Shown: positions 58,101 to 64,000 of the stretch, one piece after another
How positions within the stretch are numbered: the stretch's first letter is position 1
How the letters are laid out: each line of letters opens with the position of its first letter
Assembly (NCBI GenBank): GCA_009760855.2
Contig: WPIO01000019.1
Span: 1,295,001 to 1,359,000 of the forward strand
Origin: Cristatella mucedo
Taxonomy: Eukaryota; Bryozoa; Phylactolaemata; Cristatellidae
Reading direction: 5' to 3'
Length of the DNA: 64,000 nt
Translations under genes and position numbers: made by a program
Notes under the pieces: model-generated
Told to the model about the DNA's origin: nothing
Seen by the model: the letters and a program-made list of their open reading frames with translations, nothing else
Database searches by the model: none

Positions 58101-58762
58101 TATCATGCTCTTGATGCTTGCTGTAGTCACTGCACCTAGCACCTCTAATAACATGTTGGTGGTCAAATCCGACGGCCGTGCCATTTCTGACATTGCAGCA
58201 TTTAAAAAAAAAGAAGCTTAAAACACACCTTTTTCTTACAGCATTTGGTGGGTCTTCGTGATTCGTCCTTCGTGTGCATGTACCTGCATACATTATGCCT
58301 GCCGCTTGTGGATGTTACCAACAAAACTTTCTAAACGCTCTATATGCAGCATCTGTAAAGTGCCTAGAGAGAGATTCAGTTCTCTGAGGGTGCTATACAA
58401 ATGTATTATTATGAATATTCTGGCTGTTAATTTTGTGGCATGCCGGTGAGAAGGGGCTGTGAGGCCCTTTTTTCGGCTCTCGATTTTTCGGCCTCTGGTG
58501 CCCTCTCTGGTATGGCTGAAGCGTTTGCCACAGCTGGCTCTCACTTCTAGGTGAAGTACGAGGACGTGGCCAAATCATGCCGGCTTGGATTCAAGAAAGG
58601 CCGGCCGTTCTGTGGCCTAACGGTCACTATAGACTTTTGTGCTCACCCTCATAGGGACAAGCAGAATATGCAAAACGGATGTACCTTGGTAAGCATGCCT
58701 GCTGACACCCATCACTGCTGCCCTTTCCTTTGCTGGGCATGTCTCCCTTTCTTGTCGCTCCT

Positions 58763-58808
<46 letters not shown>

Positions 58809-59077
58809 ATCGGTAACTGTCACTTTTTAGCATCAATAAATGCACATGCATGCAGGCATGCATGCCCAAGACTGGTGCATGAAGTGCGTTCTCAAGCAGG
58901 CACACCTGTTGGCACCGGACTAAGCAAGGGCCTGTATGTAGCCTTTGGCCCATTCGTTCCACATCTTTTCTGGTTGACCTTCTCTGGCTCTCTGCTATAT
59001 GTAAATTAATTCAGTTCTTAGACTGTTGCAGCTCGGCCAGTCTGTGGAAGTGGGGTGCTGGCTGACCCATTCAGTGA

Positions 59078-59163
<86 letters not shown>

Positions 59164-59202
59164 ACACACACACACACACACACACACGTATACACACACA
59201 CA

Positions 59203-59233
<31 letters not shown>

Positions 59234-61467
59234 GTACACTTAGAATAAGCTGGTGTTTTTGCCCTGCCCTTTTATGTACGAAAGGCCCCCCCCCCCGGCG
59301 ATTGCGACATCAGAGAATGGGAAGTCTGCCTCTTTCAGCTACTAGCTGGCACTACATCAAGACTACTCTCTCAACTATATCAACATTACAACACTACAAC
59401 AACACTACTCTCAGGCTGTATCTGTTCCTCGGGTCTTTCCGATTACTCCATGGGCTCAGCGTGTCTATGGCCATGGATCTCGTCGATGGGCCTGCCAAAA
59501 GACACAATTGAAGATTATGGGGCATGAGAGCAGAAGATTTCTCAGCATCGTTTATAAATGCAGTGCCAGAACCGGTGGCCTGGGCCGAGAACAGTGTAGA
59601 TGCTTCTGTCTGATTGCCAATTGTTGACACCTCTACGACCTTTGTTAGAGCCGACACTCGTTGCTGGTAGTCGTCGTTTTTTTCTCGCCTGTCCGTCGTC
59701 TCGTTGCCTGCTGCCACAAACCGATTGGTTCGCTGCAGCTGGTCACCCTGACGAAGGAGGGTGCCACCGGCGAACCTGCCGTCGACAGGCAGCTGCACGT
59801 GCTGCCTCTCTATGTTCTGGAGGACGTGTCGTTGGATGTGAAGGCTCAGCAAGCAGAGGCCGGCTCGATGGACCATGACGGCCGCGAATCGATCCTCGAC
59901 GCCATGCCGATGGAGCACAAGATCCAATCCGGAATGGTCGAGGTAATCCAGGCTGCATTCGACTCGATCCTTTTTAGGGAGGCCTTTTGCTGTGTATCCA
60001 TGCCTTCTTCCCATCTCAGTAAGTGTGAGAAAACTCGGGACTTCCTGTCTGAAGAGGATACCTCTCTGAAGGATGTCTGTGAGGGGCTACGGCTCGACTG
60101 CTTCAGAGTTGTAAGCCGGACGGGCGGGTCTGCTAGGAGCAGCAAACTAGGCCCCCTCTGCTGTCGTCCTCCAATTGGCTGCCGCCTCCTCTGGCTTGCT
60201 CTCGAAGCTTCTGGACACTATCGATCCCGCGCATGCCCTGCAGTTCAGCCCGCGCATGCCCTGCAGTTCAGCTGTCGGCATTGACAGGTTCAGACTAGCC
60301 AAGTCATACCGGTGAGGCATCTCAAGGATACGATGCCAAGGCTTAAGGAGTGCGACCTCAAGGTGAAGGCGGCCATAGAAAAGTCAGTGGCCGACGTGCG
60401 GCAAGCCGGCAGCACCCTATCGGGTTGCCCACGTAAGAGCGCCGTGCCATTTTGCCCAGCATTGAGGTGCTGCGGTGCTTCGACGTTGCGACGGCTCGTT
60501 TGCTTTGACGCGCTCCCATTCGACCTCTGCATTTGGCTGCCAGCCTCCGGCAAGGGGGTGCTGCTCTGCCTTGCCGGCCGCCGATCCCCTCACGTGCCTG
60601 ATCCCCCCCCCCCGACTTCGCTCGTTGCCAGCGACTGCAGCTGGCCACGGTTCGCCGAGCGAGAATGCGGCTGCCACCGTCGGCAGCCAGCAAGATGCTG
60701 GAGGCAGTCCGAAGCTCATGCTGAGGGCACCGTCTCCGGAGCTGATCCGGGGCGACACGGTGGACGAGCGCCTCCTGTTCGATCGGCCCACGCTCGGCGG
60801 CATCGGCATCGAACTGACGCACGGCTCTGTGCTGTTCGAGGTGGCCGAGCGAGAGCTGCATGCCTCGACGGCACTCCGCTCACCGAATCGGTACAGCCCG
60901 ACCCGCATTAGTCTTGTCCTCTACAAGCATTGCAAGCTCAACTACAGCTGCCACGGCAGCAACCACCTCTCGAAGCTCGAAAAGCAGAAGCAGGTGGCTA
61001 CGGCGCAAAACAAGCATGTCGTCCTCAATAGCTCACGCTACGCCTGCCCGTTGCCATTGGCTCACACCCGTTCTTTTGGGGACAAGGAGTCGGTCTGTGC
61101 TGCCGGCAGCAGCCGTGAGGAGGCAGCAGCAGCAGCGGTGCCTTCAGTGTTGCTGCCCACTGCTGGCACGACGAACTCGGTGCTGCCAACCATGGCCAAC
61201 ACGCCGATGTACATCACCGGCCCATATCGCCTGCTTGGCCTTAGTCAGCAGCAGCAGCCTGACGTCGGCTGTGGAAGGGCCCTCAACGACAGTGAGCTAA
61301 AGGAGTCTTTTTGTCATCTGCTGGAAAAAATGCACCTCTGTGTCGAGTGCAAGAGTAGTCCACTCGGTCGGCCAAGCCTCAGCCTAGGCGAGGTGGGTGG
61401 CAGCATTTCAGAGGTCGCTCGGCTGGCGCCGAATGATGTACAAGGAGTTGGGCGTGCGCACACGTGA
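51283..61467 (+). CDS. TET: TET methylcytosine dioxygenase, copy B (nine exons from the internal ATG, 807 aa)
   Basis: Tandem paralogue of TET-A with the same exon order: 51283-51754, 52417-52498, 52752-52845, 53940-54154, 55591-55828, 58551-58688, 59739-59942, 60288-60432, 60632-61467. All are GT-AG, phases join throughout, and there is no stop. Iron ligands H401, D403 and H606, 2OG Arg R621, base-contact N406, Y627 and H629, and zinc-type H637 are all kept. Odd points: loss of most of the N-terminus, poly-Ala/Asp in exon 2, YTG changed to HTE in exon 4, the conserved RGC Cys replaced by Ser at the end of exon 5, GRPFSG changed to GRPFCG in exon 7, YQH to YKH, and a C-terminal tail unrelated to TET-A after about residue 660. 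The true start is uncertain; upstream exons at 48912 and perhaps 47777 may belong. It could be a working paralogue or a young pseudogene. Confidence 0.85.
51494..51660. repeat. In-frame GCTGCAGCTGCTGAT repeat (poly-Ala/Asp) in TET-B exon 2
   Basis: About eight 15-bp units of the form GCTGATGCTGCTGCA pass into pure GCT triplets. They encode blocks of five Ala separated by Asp and then a run of about 14 Ala. TET-A has only AAAA here. All changes are multiples of three, which keeps the frame. Confidence 0.95.
52056..52112. repeat. (CT)n microsatellite, TET-B intron 2
   Basis: CT tract longer than the matching one in TET-A (about 35942-35981) in otherwise nearly identical intron sequence. Confidence 0.9.
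53940..54154 (+). CDS. TET: TET-B exon 5 with altered end
   Basis: Nearly identical to TET-A exon 5 up to SLPLYG, then [13 protein letters not shown] instead of [11 protein letters not shown]. The exon is six bases longer but keeps phase 2 and a GTGAGT donor, so it splices in frame to exon 6 (KPACGCQGF). The Cys of the RGC motif is replaced by Ser. The divergence starts abruptly and continues through intron 5. Confidence 0.85.
55591..55828 (+). CDS. TET: TET-B exon 6: GASFSFGC zinc-binding segment
   Basis: [20 protein letters not shown], then [19 protein letters not shown]. The same Cys spacing as copy A is kept. Substitutions cluster in the loop after the second Cys (NSRDR to KTKGF). Confidence 0.9.
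56019..56063. repeat. Perfect inverted repeat, 21-bp arms, 3-bp spacer
   Basis: The left arm ends AAGCCATCCAC and the right arm starts GTGGATGGCTT, separated by GAG. Pairing is perfect over 21 bp. TET-A has unrelated sequence at the same point of intron 6, so the palindrome is specific to copy B. A partial extra copy (TTTACTAAG) precedes it. Confidence 0.95.
56335..57850 (-). mobile_element. LINE family A copy in TET-B intron 6
   Basis: Counterpart of 40315-41520. On the minus strand it has the tail, 3' UTR, C-terminal ([16 protein letters not shown]) and post-RT ([19 protein letters not shown]) remnants. It is interrupted by a family B insertion at 57383-57660 that is missing from the TET-A copy. 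Confidence 0.8.
57383..57660 (+). mobile_element. LINE family B 3' fragment nested in LINE A (TET-B only)
   Basis: Starts in the CTCCTGCTGCCGACTATGGC region and ends GTGGAGTTACAGATGGAGCT with an ACATTACATTACA tail. The flanking LINE A sequence continues on either side (AGATACAA... and ...TCTGCATAGAAG), which in TET-A is contiguous at about 41315-41350. Confidence 0.8.
58190..58420 (+). mobile_element. LINE family A 3' end in TET-B intron 6
   Basis: Essentially identical to 41850-42080 in TET-A, apart from one extra A in the A run. Confidence 0.8.
58551..58688 (+). CDS. TET: TET-B exon 7: iron-binding HxD motif
   Basis: 46 codons with [12 protein letters not shown] intact (H401, D403, N406). 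Differences from TET-A are S to C in GRPFSG and TTTVD to TVTID. Confidence 0.93.
59079..59239. repeat. (CA)n microsatellite, TET-B intron 7
   Basis: CA tract with several CACGTACACA interruptions, longer than the TET-A counterpart. Confidence 0.95.
60226..60271. repeat. 23-bp perfect tandem duplication before TET-B exon 9
   Basis: CCCGCGCATGCCCTGCAGTT plus CAG occurs twice in a row, 16 bp before the exon 9 acceptor. TET-A has a single copy (about 44163-44185). Confidence 0.95.
60632..61467 (+). CDS. TET: TET-B exon 10: second catalytic half and novel tail
   Basis: [20 protein letters not shown], then [19 protein letters not shown] and [20 protein letters not shown]. The iron His, 2OG Arg and zinc His are kept. 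After KLEKQKQ the sequence departs from TET-A; both copies meet again briefly at [14 protein letters not shown] then ends with a Cys-containing tail ([18 protein letters not shown]) and TGA. Confidence 0.9.
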
Positions 61468-61968
61468 ATCGAGTTACTTTATCGAGGTTAGTCAGTCTCA
61501 TCTCGGCTGCAAATAGTCAGATGACACACTGCTTGCTGGCGGGCAGTGTCCGATCGGTCCTAGTGGTTGTAGCTCGTTTTTCTTTGGCTCTCTCGTTGTC
61601 TGGCTGAGCAGCCTGCTGCTGCTGTTGCCGGCGCACTGCTGAGACACTGCTGCCCTTTTTTCCTTTAAGCCTCCAGCAGCGGATCTTTCGGCATGCTACA
61701 CCGACTCGTGCGCAGCTTCATCTGATGCTGCTGCTTCTCTGCCGCACCGTTTGTGCTTTCTGAATTTTTTTTGACGTTTTGCTTATGCCCTCGTCGTGCA
61801 TGTACTCAGCTGAAGCAAGCAAAGTGTCCCCCCCCCCGTCATTTGTAAGCCGTGCTTCGGCTGCGCCAGCCTCCGCTTTCCTCCGAGCAACTCGTTGCAC
61901 GATGTCCTCTGCCTGCCTCAGGCACAGGCCCCATGTAGTAGCCTTTGTGTAAGTAGCTCAACTGGCAT

Positions 61969-61974
61969 AATAAA
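61969..61974 (+). promoter_or_regulatory. Poly(A) signal AATAAA of TET-B
   Basis: AATAAATGAATGC, the same as at 46115 in TET-A, about 500 bp after the stop. Confidence 0.6.
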
Positions 61975-62099
61975 TGAATGCCTAGTCGTTTTGATCTGTT
62001 GTCGCTACCTGAGCCGTGCCCACTGCAGACCACGTCATCCTCTTGCCCATATGCCACCACCGCAGCGCTCCGATTTTGCCGTCGTGCTGCAGTGGAAAG

Positions 62100-62165
62100 T
62101 TATCACCGACATATAGTCTTTGTGGCTGTGTGGAGTTACAGAAATGCATTGCATTGCATAGTTGT
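62100..62165 (+). mobile_element. LINE family B terminal fragment
   Basis: ATAGTCTTTGTGGCTGTGTG, then GAGTTACAG and an ATTGCATTGCAT tail, the last bases of a family B element. Confidence 0.6.
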
Positions 62166-62899
62166 ACTACTAAAGACCGGTCATTCCAGTCTGAGCTGAG
62201 CCAGCTGAGTAAAATGGTATGTTAATGCAGCTGTACATTGACCTACATTGACCGGTCAACGGTTCTCGATGTCCTGTCAGGGCAGAGTAGCCCAAGCATA
62301 AAGCCGGCCGAGCTACCTGCCTGCCTGCCACCACAGCTGCTGCTGCGCAGGCAGCTGTGTCCTGACTGAGTTGGCCTCGCTTAATCCCTTTGAGCTTCTG
62401 CTTCCATTTTGGGAATCGGTTGCCGAAGCATCTCACTCGGGTGGCCATTAAGTTTGAACTCGGTCGGCACACACCCCAACTAGGCCTTAGGACCTCTGAA
62501 CCTTGACCTTTTGGCCAAGCCACCTGCTTCAGAGCAGCCAGGTGGTTGCTTTAGGTGCTCGACTTACTTCTCTCTGGAGGGGGAGGGTGTGAGGCAGGGC
62601 AATCGAGCGATCGACCAGCCTGGTTGAAAGCAGGGGGGGCGCGTGTGGCAGCAGCCGAAGCACAGGCTTTGATGGCATCTGCTCAGTTGCTCGTCCGGCA
62701 GCCGTTGGCCTAAAACCGGTTGGTTTAAACAGCTTGCTTCCTACCTACTTCTGTCCTACTTCGGTCGTCCTTTTTGTAGGAAGTTTCCACGGCCAGTCTT
62801 CCTCTAAACCTTGCTTTCTACTTGCCCTGCCCCTGATGTTCGTGAGAAAATTGCTTTGGTTAGAGAGGTAGGAAATTTACTTCTCCTATGTCAGTGGGA

Positions 62900-63690
62900 G
62901 ACTCCAGAATTTGATGTGAACTGATAAAGGTTATTCATGGAGCCACTACAGTACAGTACATGGAGCTACTAGAGTACAGTGTACCTCAGGTTGCTCTGCT
63001 TGGTCTGCTTCTTTTCATAGTTTATTCTCTCCACCTTGCCGGTGTGATCGCTAAGTACGATATCAGCTTTCACTTCTATACAGATGACACTCACTTGTAC
63101 CTGTGCTTGTATCCCTCCCAGCCCTCCAGTTGGTCAAAGTCTCTCAACTCCCTTGCTGCATGCATGACATCTGCACATGTGTGGCAGCAAACTTTCTTAC
63201 ATTAATTAATGGTAAAACCAGCTTACTAGCAATCAGCAAACCTAGTGTGATTTAGAAATTGAAAAACCTAATGCTCCAAATCGGCTCTGCCAGCATATCT
63301 CCTGTTGAATCTGTAGGCAATCTAGGTATCCTGTTCCAAATAAACCTTTCATTTGACGACCACATCAGCTCCAAAGCCAAGTGTGCCTACATTCAGCTGC
63401 ATATTATTGGTAAAAAATCAGGCTTGTTTAGACAGGTATGCTACATCCAAATTGGTCCATGCATGTGTAACATTCCGTCTCGACTGTTTCGAGTCACTGC
63501 TTTCTGGTCTGCCAGCCTGTGTAATCAGGTTGGTGCAAAACTCTGAAGCTAGACTTTTCTGTCGTGAGCATCTCAGTTGCCACAGCTCACCACTTCTTGC
63601 CGACCTGCACTGGCTCCCAGTCAAGCAACGCGTCACCTTCAAGGTTCTGTCACTCCCTTGTAGGTCAATCTCTTTATGAGCACTTTACAT
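62900..63690 (+). mobile_element. LINE family A fragment
   Basis: Frames give FHFYTDDTHLYLCL (RT motif with Ala replaced by Thr), then [20 protein letters not shown] and [20 protein letters not shown]. It is 5' truncated and frame-shifted. Its 3' end joins a family A tail block at 63665. Confidence 0.8.
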
Positions 63691-63768
63691 TTGCAGCAAA
63701 GTACTTTCACTGAACTTTTGTGGCAGTGAGCAGCATCGCTCGGACCAAACGCCCCAAAGCTCAATACA

Positions 63769-63772
<4 letters not shown>

Positions 63773-63819
<47 letters not shown>
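63773..63819. repeat. (CT)n microsatellite
   Basis: Pure CT dinucleotides adjoining the 3' end of a LINE B fragment. Confidence 0.9.
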
Positions 63820-63821
<2 letters not shown>

Positions 63822-64000
63822 GTAATGTAATGTATCTCCAGCCGTAAATCCACAAAGCTACAAAGATTATGTGGGTGTTACGCAGGAGAGTTTTGTATAG
63901 CACACTCTCAGCCTAAGCGGCTTTCGGTACACATTCGGTACCTAACAGACTTCGTCTCATGCAACAAAGAGAAAATGGGAAGCATAGCAGAGTCAGGAGA
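63820..64000 (-). mobile_element. LINE family B 3' fragment, cut by the window edge
   Basis: ATGTAATGTAATGTATCTCC tail, CACAAAGCTACAAAGAT, then GCCTAAGCGGCTTTCGGTAC as in 2881-3060. It continues beyond the window. Confidence 0.8.

Noticed and set aside
59026-59511. 161-codon His/Thr ORF
   Set aside because: It is the CA microsatellite of TET-B intron 7 with flanking intron.

Overview
The window is nuclear DNA from an animal, most likely an invertebrate. The evidence is genes split by GT-AG introns, a histone H2A.Z gene with the animal five-exon layout, two TET 5-methylcytosine dioxygenase genes, and many non-LTR retrotransposon fragments, tRNA-derived SINEs and microsatellites. I cannot name the phylum from the sequence. 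All recognised host genes are on the + strand.

Layout. 1-1.44 kb is a diverged satellite with a period of about 222 bp. 1.4-20 kb is repeat-rich and holds no recognisable host gene: relics of two LINE families (called A and B here), tRNA-SINEs, a possible LTR, and several minisatellites and microsatellites. 21.47-22.89 kb is H2A.Z (five exons, 128 aa), with a CpG-rich upstream region and a poly(A) signal at 23,040. 23-28 kb is GC-rich intergenic DNA plus a long CT tract. 28.19-45.44 kb is TET-A, for which a clean ten-exon, 977-codon model can be read. 46-49 kb is its 3' flank, with SINEs and simple repeats. 48.9-61.5 kb is TET-B, a tandem second copy. From an in-frame ATG at 51,283 it reads 807 codons, and remnants of the 5' exon lie further upstream. 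62-64 kb is again LINE-rich.

Both TETs keep the family's iron ligands (HRD in exon 7, His of the RELH motif in exon 10), the 2-oxoglutarate Arg (SPTR), the 5mC-contacting Tyr and His (YQH or YKH) and most zinc-binding Cys and His. No CXXC DNA-binding domain is visible in either. TET-B differs in four ways: a truncated and possibly frame-shifted 5' end, a poly-Ala/Asp expansion, loss of one conserved Cys at the end of exon 5, and an unrelated C-terminal tail. Identity between the copies alternates between near-perfect tracts, introns included, and strongly diverged tracts. This suggests gene conversion between tandem paralogues. An assembly artefact (haplotype or collapsed repeat) must be excluded first.

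H2A.Z and the TETs both act on the chromatin/DNA-methylation axis and lie about 5 kb apart. Whether that proximity means anything is only inference.
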